From positions 248,001 to 312,000 of the forward strand of contig JADJHZ010000006.1 in NCBI GenBank assembly GCA_016707205.1: a stretch of 64,000 bases of DNA. Direction: 5' to 3'. This stretch comes from Haliscomenobacter sp. (GTDB lineage Bacteria > Bacteroidota > Bacteroidia > Chitinophagales > Saprospiraceae). Below the pieces are notes generated by a model. It saw only the letters and a program-made list of their open reading frames with translations, was not told the DNA's origin and made no database searches. The number at the start of each line of letters is the position of its first letter. Position 1 is the stretch's first letter. The position numbers were made by a program, and so were the translations under genes. This document shows positions 51,973-61,262 of this stretch, piece after piece.

Positions 51973-53043
51973 ATGAACAAGCGGCAATTCCTCAAAACCA
52001 ACCTCTCTTTATTAGGCGCTCTGGTAACTGCTCCTATGCTCGGCTGGGCAAAAAACTGGACCTGGGCAGGGCCTGTGCCCGCTTCCCCCGAAGACCCGTT
52101 TTCGCTTCCGGCTCTGGATTATGCGTTCAACGCCCTGGAACCGTTCATCGACGAAAAAACCATGATGATCCACCACGGCAAACACCACGCCGCCTACGTC
52201 AAAAACCTCAACGCCGCCATCCAGGGAACGCCTTTTGCCGGCAAAACCCTGGAGGAAATCCTGGCGATGGTCACCGACAAAGAACCGGCTATCCGCAACA
52301 ACGGAGGCGGGCATTACAACCACTCGCTTTTCTGGAAAATCCTCACCCCAAAGAAAGGAACCCAACCCTCGGCTGAATGTACCCAAGCGATTACCCAGGA
52401 GTTCGGCGGGATGCCCCAACTCAAGGAAAAACTGCTCAACGCAGCCAAAGCGGTCTTCGGCTCCGGCTGGGCCTGGCTTGCTGTCGACGCCAAAGGGAAA
52501 CTGTTCGTTTCCTCCACGCCCAACCAGGACAACCCCCTCATGACCAATCTGGCAGCCCTGAAAGGAACACCCATCCTGGGCATCGACGTCTGGGAACACG
52601 CCTACTACCTCAAGTACCAAAACCTCCGGGCCGACTACCTCGAAGCGGTGTGGAACGTTCTGAACTGGGAAGAAATCAGTAGCCGGTACAAGTCCGCGCT
52701 ACCTAAAAAACCCGGCACTTTCGATCTCTGGCCTATGCTGGGCGCTTTTCACAAAGTGATGTCCGAAACCTTCCACCCCATGGAAGAAGGCGACCTGCAA
52801 CCGATCAAAACCCGCTCCGGAGAAATGGCCCAACGGGCAGGCGAAGTCGCTTCCTCCCCCATCCCGGCCCCCTTCAACACGCCTGACATCGCAGCGACCG
52901 TCAAACGCCTGAAGAAAGACAGCAAAGCCCTGGATAAACTGGTGAAAAAGCAAGGAACAGACGAACAGATCAAATCGTCGCTGACCGCCCTGCACGACGT
53001 CTTCCACAGCATTGTCGGACTTTGCCGCGACGAAAACCACTAA
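51973..53043 (+). CDS. exported Fe/Mn superoxide dismutase fused to a helical C-terminal domain
   Basis: 356 residues. The N-terminus [20 protein letters not shown] resembles a Tat-like signal (KR instead of RR). Residues 40-240 are an Fe/Mn superoxide dismutase with all four ligands: His in MMIHHGKHH, His in [11 protein letters not shown], and Asp/His in [13 protein letters not shown]. Unlike normal dismutases of about 200 residues it has a C-terminal domain (about 248-356) predicted as a four-helix bundle, with His/Met/Glu-rich first helix ([16 protein letters not shown]) and [12 protein letters not shown] in the last, recalling cytochrome-c'/b562-like bundles but with no CxxCH. It is probably periplasmic, dealing with external superoxide. 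Confidence 0.87.
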   Translation: MNKRQFLKTNLSLLGALVTAPMLGWAKNWTWAGPVPASPEDPFSLPALDYAFNALEPFIDEKTMMIHHGKHHAAYVKNLNAAIQGTPFAGKTLEEILAMVTDKEPAIRNNGGGHYNHSLFWKILTPKKGTQPSAECTQAITQEFGGMPQLKEKLLNAAKAVFGSGWAWLAVDAKGKLFVSSTPNQDNPLMTNLAALKGTPILGIDVWEHAYYLKYQNLRADYLEAVWNVLNWEEISSRYKSALPKKPGTFDLWPMLGAFHKVMSETFHPMEEGDLQPIKTRSGEMAQRAGEVASSPIPAPFNTPDIAATVKRLKKDSKALDKLVKKQGTDEQIKSSLTALHDVFHSIVGLCRDENH

Positions 53044-53049
53044 CCGCCT

Positions 53050-53502
53050 ATGGTTGCCTTACTGCGCACCAATTCCGAACACCCCGATTTTATCGAACTG
53101 GTCCGCCATCTCGACGCCGAACTGAAGGTTCGGGATGGCGACGACCACGCGTTTTACAATCAGTTCAATAAAATCGACCTGATCCGCCACGCGCTGGTCG
53201 CTTACCTGGATCAAACACCCACCGGGTGCGGAGCAATTAAATTCTGGGACGACCGCACCATGGAAGTGAAGCGGATGTACGTGGCGCCCGAAAACCGGGG
53301 CAAAGGCATCGCAGGCGCTATCCTGCTATCCCTGGAAGCCTGGGCCGCCGAACTCGGCTACGAGCGGTGCATCCTGGAAACCGGCATGAATCAACCCGAA
53401 GCCATCCGGCTGTACCAGAAAAGCGATTATATCCGAATCCCCAACTACGGGCAGTATGCCGGCATTGAAAACAGCGTCTGCTTTGAAAAAATCCTGAAAT
53501 GA
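53050..53502 (+). CDS. GNAT acetyltransferase
   Basis: 150 residues with the acetyl-CoA-binding loop VAPENRGKGIAGAILLSLEA and the downstream motif AIRLYQKSDYIRIPNYGQY. It starts 6 bases after the dismutase gene and overlaps the GIY-YIG gene by four bases, so the three are likely on one mRNA. Substrate is unknown. Confidence 0.87.
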   Translation: MVALLRTNSEHPDFIELVRHLDAELKVRDGDDHAFYNQFNKIDLIRHALVAYLDQTPTGCGAIKFWDDRTMEVKRMYVAPENRGKGIAGAILLSLEAWAAELGYERCILETGMNQPEAIRLYQKSDYIRIPNYGQYAGIENSVCFEKILK

Positions 53503-53849
53503 ACAAAAAAGAACTCAAGGAGCAATACAAAGCCATCAAACCCAGAATCGGGGTGTTCCAGATCCGAAACACCGCCAACGGGAAAGTATTTGTAGAAGGC
53601 AGTACCAACCTCGACAAGATCTGGAACCGGCACCGGGCCCAGCTCAACTTTGGCGACCACCCCAGCGCAACCCTCCAGCAGGAGTGGAAGACGTTCGGAG
53701 AAAACAGCTTTGTCTTTGAAATCCTGGGCGAAATAACCCTTCCCGACGAAGCTACGAGTATCGATACCAGGAAAGAAATGAAACTCCTGGAGTCTATGTT
53801 CATCGAAGAACTCCAGCCTTTCGGAGATAAGGGGTACAATAGGAAATAA
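53499..53849 (+). CDS. GIY-YIG-type small protein
   Basis: 116 residues. The GIY-YIG module is recognisable but degenerate: IGVFQIRNTANGKVFVEGST in place of G-I-Y...Y-I-G, WNRHRAQLNFGDHP with the conserved Arg, and the metal-binding Glu in KLLESMFIEEL. Short single-domain members are common in Bacteroidota. The usual first tyrosine is Phe here, so nuclease activity is uncertain. The ATGA overlap couples it to the GNAT gene. Confidence 0.78.
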   Translation: MNKKELKEQYKAIKPRIGVFQIRNTANGKVFVEGSTNLDKIWNRHRAQLNFGDHPSATLQQEWKTFGENSFVFEILGEITLPDEATSIDTRKEMKLLESMFIEELQPFGDKGYNRK

Positions 53850-53864
53850 GTAACTATTAGGCCA

Positions 53865-53936
53865 TACTACCAGGCATTTTCGTTTTCCTGGCATCCAGAC
53901 CTTCCAGATTTGGCAAACCTGGAAGGTCTCGCCCTG
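53865..53936. repeat. dispersed palindromic element, copy 2
   Basis: Homologous to 13875-13943 over about 70 bases. Its hairpin GACCTTCCAGATTT / AAACCTGGAAGGTC is longer than in copy 1. It lies just after the GIY-YIG gene. Confidence 0.6.
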
Positions 53937-53938
53937 GT

Positions 53939-54078
53939 TCCTGTTTGCCGTCCCGCAATAAGCAGGACCTGTTTGCCGGAATCTTAAGATTCCGTGCACA
54001 ACTACCTGTTTGCCGTCCCGCAATAAGCGGGATTAGATTCCGTGCAGGACTATCCGCCGGTCCCCCGACCGGCGTCAA
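53939..54078. repeat. palindromic repeat family GGAATC / CCGGTC, copy b with internal duplication
   Basis: Contains CGGAATC-TTAA-GATTCCG (53977-53994) and CGCCGGTC-CCCC-GACCGGCG (54055-54074). A 20-odd-base unit CTGTTTGCCGTCCCGCAATA occurs twice (53941 and 54006), so the copy seems expanded by a 65-base tandem duplication. It also sits between convergent genes, where it could limit read-through. Confidence 0.6.
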
Positions 54079-54081
54079 CAA

Positions 54082-54579
54082 TCACGACAACGGCACCTTC
54101 CTGTTCATCGTTTCCTCAAAGAAATGATGCAGATCAAACGTTTGCTCCGCCCCCAATTTCTGACCCGTTTGCCCCATAATATATAGAAAAACCGCCGCCC
54201 CGGCCAGCACCGGCAACGCCCAAAGGATCGGTGCGTTCATGCCCAGGCTCCACTGGGAAAACCCCATAATGCCGAGAAACAGCATCAGAATGGCAATCGC
54301 GCCATAGCCAAGGGTAAAAAACGTCCATACATGCGGGCTGGGCCCGTACCACGCGCGGATGAAGGTGCCCGATCCTTGCTCTTCCAAATGCACTTCCAGC
54401 CTCGGGGACCAGAACTGCTGCTCTGCAACCGGCGGCGTAAGGACGATATACTGGGGGAAGAACACAATCGAACACGGCGCCCCTTGCGCCTCCGCCCGCT
54501 TCCGGAAGCGGGCTTCCACCTCCTTGGGGCTTTCCTCCACTTCCATCCGGAAGCGGGGACGAATACGGAAACTGGTCAT
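54082..54579 (-). CDS. conserved membrane protein of unknown function
   Basis: 165 residues. A soluble N-terminal half (RIRPRFRMEVEESPKEVEAR ... RLEVHLEEQGSGTFIRAWYG) is followed by two TM segments (about 84-106 and 117-137) and a short basic tail. The same layout, with SPxLxVxLEE and GxxIRGxYGPxPxVWT, recurs in other Bacteroidota proteins (recollection). Function is unknown. It lies 19 bases downstream of the GH38 gene on the same strand. Confidence 0.72.
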   Translation of the reverse strand: MTSFRIRPRFRMEVEESPKEVEARFRKRAEAQGAPCSIVFFPQYIVLTPPVAEQQFWSPRLEVHLEEQGSGTFIRAWYGPSPHVWTFFTLGYGAIAILMLFLGIMGFSQWSLGMNAPILWALPVLAGAAVFLYIMGQTGQKLGAEQTFDLHHFFEETMNRKVPLS

Positions 54580-54598
54580 AGGTTGGGTTTTGGTTAGG

Positions 54599-57500
54599 TT
54601 AATACAGTTTTATAAACTTCGTCTCATACGGCTTCAATGCAAGCGGCGCAGTCAGGACGGCGCCCTCTTCCTCGAGGATATTGGTCTCGACAGCCTTCGC
54701 GGAGCGGGTCGCGGCCTGGAGTCCGGGAATATCCAGCACCGCCTGTTTGCCTTCCACCTCCCGCACCTGCAGGGCGATGCCCTTGCCATCCAGGGCCAGC
54801 CCGGCCTGCACCAGCAGAAGGTTGGGGGCGCCCAGGTTCGCCAGGGAAACGGAAACCGGCTTGCCTTGCGAACGGCCTTTGGACGGCAACAGCACCCGCG
54901 AAAGCAGCGGGGTGCGCACGCCCCAGCCAAACCGCGTCGCAAACAGGTCGGACGGATCGGCGGACGACGTGAGGCTGTACCGCCAGCGCAGTTCGCCTTC
55001 CTGACTGGCTTTGAAGTTGGTGACCCAATAGTTGTTCAGCACCCAGGAATACAGGTGACTGGTCGCCGGGTTGAGGCGGTAATAGTACCGCCCGGTGTTG
55101 ATGGCCCCGAACTGCACCAGGGGGAATGTCTTTGCTCACGAAAATAATCTGAGCGTCGGAGCTTTTCACCGAAGCGAAATTCTGGATCGTATTCCAATCG
55201 GACGAACTGCCCTCCAGTTGGTTCACGCCGGGGTACACCACCCCGCCCTGGGCTTCAAACGCCAGTTTGCCGCCTTCCAGGTGGAGGGGAAATGCCACAT
55301 AAACGCCTTCCGGGGTTTGTACCGGAAGCTTGACCATTTGGTACAACAAGTCCATCCGCTTTTCGGAATGATACAGCCGGATTTCGATTTGTACGCCCCT
55401 GGCGTCGGCGCAAACCGGCATGTCGCCGTGGAGGAAAATACTTTTGTAGATCGGCCCGTTCGCCGTTTTCACCAACCGGACCTGTTTCAGGGTTTCCCGG
55501 GTGAGGGTGAGCGGTTTGTAGACGGTGTCCCGGCTTGCCTGGGTCAGGCGCTCCATTTCGTGGCGGTTAGCCAGTTGCTCGTAGATGAACTGGCCCAACC
55601 CGGCGGAAGCGTTGGCATCGATCAGGTCTTTTTTCAGCTCCTTGTCGTACATGCGGGTCAGGCCGCCTTTGCTTTCCTCAAAAACAAGGGAATAATACGC
55701 ATTTTCAAGAGGAGAAAAAGCCTCTGCCGGCTGCGGCGCCGGCTTTTTGCCCAACTGAATGTGCAGGGTTTTGTACCCCATGGCGGGGATCGCCTCGACA
55801 TACAACTCGTAATACGCGCCTTCCATGCGTTGTTCGTGCATTTGAGCGGGGACTACGCGCCCCTCGTTGTCGGAGATTACATAGTCCGCGCCGGCGGGGA
55901 GCACTTCGTACGGAATGAAGAGCTCCACGACGCCCGACCGGGGCCAGTTGAGCGTGTTGAACACCGCGATCTGAGGCGCGGACGAACGGGGAATCCCGGC
56001 GGAAATGGTGGAAAGGGCTTTTTCCTGCAACGCGCCGGAGCGCTTGGCGGCATCCCAGGCATAGGCAGCCTTCATCCCCCACTGGTTGACCGTATTTTGG
56101 GCCAGCGGGTCGGAAATGCTCTCTGCGGCGCCATGGGTGTGCTCGTCGTAGAAAAGCAGGTTGTCGTAAATGGCGCCTATATCCTCCGGCAGCCCGGCGG
56201 GCAGTTTTTGGCCCATCCATTTGGCCATAGCCAGCAAGGCGGTATTGGCGGCCATGTCAGACTGGACATTCCGGACGGTCTTGGTTTCGTTGGCGGCGGA
56301 GCCCACCCCGTCGGTCCACCAGTCGGGCCAGGCAACTTGCTGAGTAGCGAGCTTCTCAGCGTGCTCCTGCTCCAGATAAACGAGAAATTCCCGGGCCAGG
56401 GAGCTGCGCAGCTTGGGCCATTCGTATTTCTCGTTCCACTCGCGGATGATATCGCAGACCTTGGTCGAAGGCGGGGAGTTGTCGGTGGAATAGCCCGAAA
56501 ATTGCAGGGACACCTTGTCGTACGGATACCCTCTCTGGACCAGGTCTTTGAGGTAATCGGTCAGGTTGGCGCGGAAAACATCCATTTGGCCGGTCGTGAG
56601 GCTTAAGGAGTTGCCCATCATGTAGTGTTCGGCGCGGAAAGCCAGGAGGCGGTTGCCTGCGGGCGACTGCCACCAGAATGCGGTGGGCACGGCAAACGGC
56701 CTGCGGGCGCGGTGGGCGTGAATGCCCATGTCGAGGTATTTGACCCCCGTGTTGTGAAAATAATCCACCGCAGCCCAGGCGATGCCGTTGACGTCGTTTT
56801 GCATGGCGGTGGTCACCTCAATGCCGTGGTCTTTGATCATGCGCAGGGTTTTGGTCTGCGCGGCCAGGGCGGGCTCGTCGATGATCTCCGAAAAATTGAG
56901 GAACATCCCGGTAGCCTCGATCCGGCCTTCCTTGATGCGTTGCAGCAGGCGGTCGATCTGGGCCGGAGGGCGGGTTTTGAGGAATTCGCGCACCGACCAG
57001 GAGGTTTCGCAGGTCCAGCGGAATTTGGCGGCGTCGGGGTAATCGTCGGTCTGGTCGCAAAAATCGAGGGCGTTGTCGATATAGCGGATATGTTCGGGCA
57101 GGATTTCCGTTTGGGGCCGGGTGTAGCCGATATCGGTATGGGTATGCTGGACGAGGAAGATCTCCCACTCGCGCACCGGCGCCACGGCGAAAGCCCTGGT
57201 GATGGGGGCGCTGCCCTGTTTGCGGATTACGGCCTTATAAATTGTTGGTATTTTCTCTTTGGGGAGCAGGATTTCTACTTTATTGAACCCTGCTTTGAGC
57301 ACGGTTTCGGCACGTTGTTTAAGGATGGTGACCGACGTGGGCGTGTCCTCCCCGGTATGGATAAAATCTACGCTGACGGAATGCCAGAGCTGGCCGTCCT
57401 TTTTAACGACCACGTCGTTTTGGTAGATGTCCAGCCGGTCTTTGACTTCGGTTTTGAAGGTCATAAACCAGGAGTTGTTGCCCTGGGTATCCGTATCCAC

Positions 57501-57995
57501 GTTCAGCACTACCGCTTGGCCCGGTTTAAGGGCGGCCACGGGCAGTTTCAGGATGGCAAAACCCATTTGGTCCTCGTATTTGTCGAGCATAGTCACGTTG
57601 AAGCTGAGGCGCGCGCCCCCTGGTCCGTCGTAGTGCGACCAGCCTGTCTGACTCAACGTAGCGCTTTCAAATTGGAAATACGGCTGCCCGTTGACGCTCA
57701 GGCGAAACGCGACCGGGTCGAGGGTGACGTCCATGCCGAACAGCCAGATGAAGGAGACGAAAGGATCGGAGTACCCGGCTTTCAGGGGCTCGGTTTTCCA
57801 CTCGATGGGGGCATAGTCGGCCTGCCCGCGCAGCAGCAGCGACGGGGACGCATTGGAGAACGGAGAATGGTAGGCGAAGCGTTTGCCTGCTATTTCTTCG
57901 GCATAGCCCTGGAGGTATTCCTGGGCGCCCGGCTGGGCCCAAAGGGTGCTGGAGAGGCACAGGAGGCCTGCCGGGAGGAACCATTTTGGGTTCAT
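54599..57995 (-). CDS. GH38-family glycosidase (alpha-mannosidase-like), split by a frameshift
   Basis: Restored length is 1,131 residues. A signal peptide (MNPKWFLPAGLLCLSSTLWA) and a beta-rich N-terminal domain of about 275 residues precede the catalytic domain: metal ligands in VQHTHTDIGYTRPQ, nucleophile Asp in AMQNDVNGIAWA, and DEHTHGAAESI with a further His. The C-terminal GH38 beta domains follow. At a run of five G (55120-55124, plus strand) one base too many breaks the frame: VSKDIP should continue LVQFGAINTGRYYYRLNPAT. GH38 enzymes cleave alpha-mannose from glycans in a metal-dependent way; exact linkage is unknown. A promoter-like box lies at 58032-58039. Confidence 0.86.
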
Positions 57996-58013
57996 AGGGC
58001 GAAGGTTTTATTT

Positions 58014-58039
58014 GGTTCGTTCGTCGAACCTCAAATATA
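58014..58039 (-). promoter_or_regulatory. candidate promoter and leader palindrome for the GH38 gene
   Basis: On the minus strand TATATTTG (58039-58032) matches the Bacteroidota -7 box TAnnTTTG, 36 bases before the GH38 ATG; a -33 TTTG is not exact (TTTA). Between box and gene lies GGTTCG-TTCGT-CGAACC (58014-58030), a possible operator or leader hairpin. Confidence 0.4.
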
Positions 58040-58075
58040 AAATTCCTCCCGGTTTGCCGCCCTAAAATATGTGCT

Positions 58076-59367
58076 CTAATGCGTTGAACCTGCCGGTTTG
58101 GCCTTTGTGGCGGGAAGCCTGCCTCCCGAATTCGACTTATGCTCACTGGAGGGGGCATTGCCTGGCCTGTTGCTCTCCGGATGATTATTTCGGTTTTGGC
58201 TATTCCCGGCCGATGGGGCAGGGCGCTCACCGGAAGGGTTCCGGCCATCCGGTGCTGCGGTGCGGCCCGCTCCAGGGCCCGGCGTTGCGCCTCGGGTGGA
58301 TGGGTAGCTCCCAGGGTGATTATTTCGGTTTGGACTGCTCCCGGCCGATGGGGCCTGGCGCTCACCGGAAGGGTTGCGGCCATCCGGTGCAGTGGGGCGG
58401 CCCGCTTCAGGGCCCGGCGTTGCGCCTCGGGTGGATGGGTAGCTTCCAGGGTGATTATTTCGGTTTGGGCTGTTCGCATTCGGGTAGGCGTTGCGCTCGC
58501 CCGAAGGGCCGCGATGTTCCTGCGTACCGGGGCGGTCTCCATACGGGGCGTTCGAAGGTTCCCTGACATTCCCGTTCGGATACGAGTTATAGGGATAGTT
58601 ATCCTCCCTTGGGCGGTAATCCGGTTTATTGCGGTACTCTGACCGAGTCTGGTTGGTGCGAATCACCACATGGTTGGAATAGGACCGGTGTGGACGGTAA
58701 TACTGATGGGCGTGTACGCTACGGAGCCGGGGCGCCATCCGGTAGTTCCGGTGATAGACGACCACTCTCGGGTTATAGACGCTCCAGCTAAGGGGGCGCC
58801 AAGCGTCCACCACGCCGGATAATATTGCCAGCGATAGGGAGACGCATAGACCGTGTACTGCGGTCTGAGGATATCCTGGACAGCAGGCCAGAAAAATACA
58901 TTTTCATAATCGCCATAGTCGGTAGGATACCCGCCTCTTGAGTTGGCGTAACCGATAACCGGTTCGACAATGACTTCTTGTCCGAAAAGGTCTTCATCTC
59001 CAATGATTTGGAGGGCTGCCTCTTGCCTGCCGGTCAGTTCGATTTCAATAACCGCCACATCCTGCTTCTCGTATCGGTTGACCAGGGCCTGGAGAATGAT
59101 CACATGAAAATTCCCCTTCCGCAGGTGCTCCACGCGGATATAGTCTGTACGTCCGTCGTAGTCCAGATCCAGGTTATTAACCCAACGGTCCTGGGTGTTG
59201 AGCTTTCGTTCGAAATCCTCTAAAGTGCGCGATTCCTGGAACAAGGCGAGCGCGCCTTCCAGGCTGAAATAATCGCCATCGTAGCCTGTTCGTTCGGTCC
59301 TGTACTGGGCGGACAGCGCCGGCAGGACGAGCAGGAACACCAAGCAGTTTAAAAATACCTTTTTCAT
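58076..59367 (-). CDS. secreted protein with repetitive Asn/Gly/Pro-rich tail, split by a frameshift
   Basis: 430 residues after correction; the ATG at 59367 gives signal peptide MKKVFLNCLVFLLVLPALSA. The first 160 residues form a compact domain (DRWVNNLDLDYDGRTDYIRV; VAVIEIELTGRQEAALQIIG), then an aromatic stretch ASPYRWQYYPAWW. The frame breaks at 58812-58814: adding one G gives PAWWDAWRPLSWSVYNPRVV. The tail is low-complexity and carries two full copies of a 45-residue repeat beginning NRNNHPGSYPSTRG plus a partial third. The outline resembles DUF3300-type envelope proteins, but this is a weak guess; function is unknown. Confidence 0.7.
58154..58465 (-). repeat. 135-base in-frame tandem repeats
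   Basis: Two full 135-base units (58331-58465 and 58196-58330) and a partial one (about 58154-58195) encode a Pro/Gly/Asn-rich 45-residue unit. Units 1 and 2 differ at only a few codons (PGPEAGRPTAP against PGPGAGRTAAP). Confidence 0.8.
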
Positions 59368-59409
59368 AATTTCCGTTTTTTCCCGTTTCAATGAATAGTT
59401 AGAATCCAA

Positions 59410-59789
59410 GCGCTTTCTATGGTAAAAGACGATGAATAAATAAAGAAGCCGCAGGTTATCCCCCGTTTTAATTCAAGTTTAACCAAGGCCACTAAGAATT
59501 ACGATTTTATAAGAATGCCTTAACAAGGGTTAAGCAAACGTGAAGAGAGGCTGGGGACGGCGAACAGGAGAACAGGCGAACGCCGGTCAGGGGACCGGCG
59601 GATAGTTCCGCGCGGAATCTGAGGATTCCGGCGAACAGGGAAACAAAAGAAATTCCCTAAGGTATCCTTGAAAAAACCCTTTATTTTTGAAACGCCCGCC
59701 TTTAATTTTATTACTTAAAATTCAAGGTAAGGTGCAGAGAAAATTACCCGGAGTTTTTAAATACAAGAAACCCTTTAAAATCACCCTCA
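59410..59789. other. intergenic region with palindromic repeat copy c
   Basis: Contains, in inverted orientation, CGCCGGTC-AGGG-GACCGGCG (59581-59600) and CGGAATC-TGAG-GATTCCG (59613-59630) of the dispersed family, flanked by short GAACAGG direct repeats. TATTTTTG at 59682-59689 is a possible -7 box for the DUF4386 gene about 100 bases downstream. Nothing else is seen. Confidence 0.5.
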
Positions 59790-60452
59790 ATGAAAACCCT
59801 GCGCCAAACCGAACGCATCCTTCGAATTTTGTACCCCATCTGGGCCCTGGTGGGGATGTTCAGCCTGATGTATGTTCCTTCCCAGGTGGTCGTGCCGGGA
59901 GATGCTGCCGCGACGGCCGCCCAAATCGCCAGCCGCGAACTGTTGTTCCGGGCCGGCATTGTGGGTAGCCTCGCCACCCAGATCCTTTTTCTCTTTGCCG
60001 TGTGGTACCTCTACCAGTTTTTCGAGCATACCAGCAAGGGACCGGCCCGGGTAATGGTCATGCTGGCCTGCGTCAGCGTGCCCATCGCCATGCTCAACGA
60101 ACTGGCCAAATTCGCGGCCCTGGGGCAGCTTGACGACCCGGAGCAACTGCTTTTTTTCCTGGGCCTCAATGGGCACGGAATAACGATCGCTTCCATTTTC
60201 TGGGGGCTTTGGCTCTTTCCGCTGGGGTATTTGATCTACCATTCCGGGTACTTCCCCAAACTCATCGGCGTAGCCGTTTGGATCGGCGGGATTGGGTATA
60301 CCCTGGGGTCCTTGACCGATATCCTTTTACCGGACCAAAAGACCCTCCTCACCGTCTTCGAAACGATGACCTTCGGGGAAATCGTCTGGTTGCTGTGGCT
60401 GACTATTCGGGGGGCTAAGTGGCCGAAGGGGGAGGTATCTACGGAAGCTTGA
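59790..60452 (+). CDS. DUF4386-family membrane protein
   Basis: 220 residues with about six TM segments. The pattern RILYPIWALVGMFSLMYVPS, FRAGIVGSLATQILFLFAVW, then PIAMLNELAKFAAL and SIFWGLWLFPLGYLIYHSGYFPKLIG is typical of DUF4386. Function is unknown. It is flanked on both sides by repeat-rich intergenic DNA and so is probably monocistronic. Confidence 0.85.
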   Translation: MKTLRQTERILRILYPIWALVGMFSLMYVPSQVVVPGDAAATAAQIASRELLFRAGIVGSLATQILFLFAVWYLYQFFEHTSKGPARVMVMLACVSVPIAMLNELAKFAALGQLDDPEQLLFFLGLNGHGITIASIFWGLWLFPLGYLIYHSGYFPKLIGVAVWIGGIGYTLGSLTDILLPDQKTLLTVFETMTFGEIVWLLWLTIRGAKWPKGEVSTEA

Positions 60453-61262
60453 ATTTATTCGGTTCATCCTGGGCAGACTGGTTCAGAGGAGGGAGCAGAG
60501 GAGCAGGGAGCAGGGGGGGGAGTTGTTCCGGAATGAAATTCCGGTGAACATTCCCGGAATGCAATTCCGGGCTACAGTCTCGGATTGAAAATCCGAGCTA
60601 CAGGATCGCGGGTTTGGTCTGGCGCCCGAAGGGCAGCCTGGCTTGTTTTTCATGCATCTTTGAAAAAAGACTTATGCAGATTGTAAAATTACGCTATGTA
60701 AATTTGAAATAAAAGCCAGCCGGACCATCCATACATGACGCACTTCGGTCACCATACCTCAAACCACCCTACTCGACATTTTAACCATTTGCCCGAAAGC
60801 CGCATTGGTAACGGCCAAATTTATTTGGCCGGAGTTCCGTTTTTCCATGCTGCCGCCAAATAAATTTGGCGGTTACATCGGGTTCGCCCAAAATGTCCTG
60901 TAGTGCGACCCCAGACACTTCCAGGCATGGACTTCTTCGAGGCCGCCTCTGGTGGCCGGGTTCGGGGGTGGCGCAACTGCGGCGATGCAGCGTAACGGTG
61001 CTGCGCCTTTGAAAAAAGATTACATTGCATACCTATGCCAATCCCGCGCGCTGGGTTTTTTTGAGGGTTTGCGTATTGTTGTCCATTGCTATCCCGAGAT
61101 GGTTACATTGCCACACAGAGGAGTGTGCTTCCGCCCGCTTGTTGACGCCCCTCACAGCTCCAGAATTTGCGTGGTGGTCGCTTTTTGGCCGGTGTGGGAG
61201 GTCTCTGGTTTTAGATTTTCCCTTAACGCTATCGGGCATAAGTTCCATAATCCTCCCGCCCT
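60453..61262. other. long non-coding region with clustered palindromes
   Basis: No convincing ORF in about 810 bases. It starts with a purine-rich run of GGAGCAG repeats (60488-60520), then three successive hairpins: CCGGAATGAAATTCCGG (60528-60544), CCCGGAATGCAATTCCGGG (60553-60571) and CTCGGATTGAAAATCCGAG (60579-60597). A larger inverted repeat lies at 60808-60876. The last 350 bases up to the amidohydrolase gene show no recognised feature. Confidence 0.55.
60808..60876. repeat. nested inverted repeat (GCCAAATTTATTTGGC type)
   Basis: Arms of 25 bases at 60808-60832 and 60852-60876 pair with few mismatches (GTAACGGCC / GGCGGTTAC ends). Each arm is itself a palindrome (GGCCAAATTTATTTGGCC; CCGCCAAATAAATTTGGCGG), so the RNA could fold either as one long hairpin or as two short ones. 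Confidence 0.6.

Noticed and set aside
53499..53849. GIY-YIG gene as a homing endonuclease or sign of an intron
   Set aside because: It is a short single-domain protein coupled to a GNAT gene, with no DNA-binding extension or intron-like surroundings.
53941..54078. Possible CRISPR array from the repeated CTGTTTGCCGTCCCGCAATA units
   Set aside because: Only two copies, no regular spacers and no cas genes; the unit belongs to the dispersed palindromic family.
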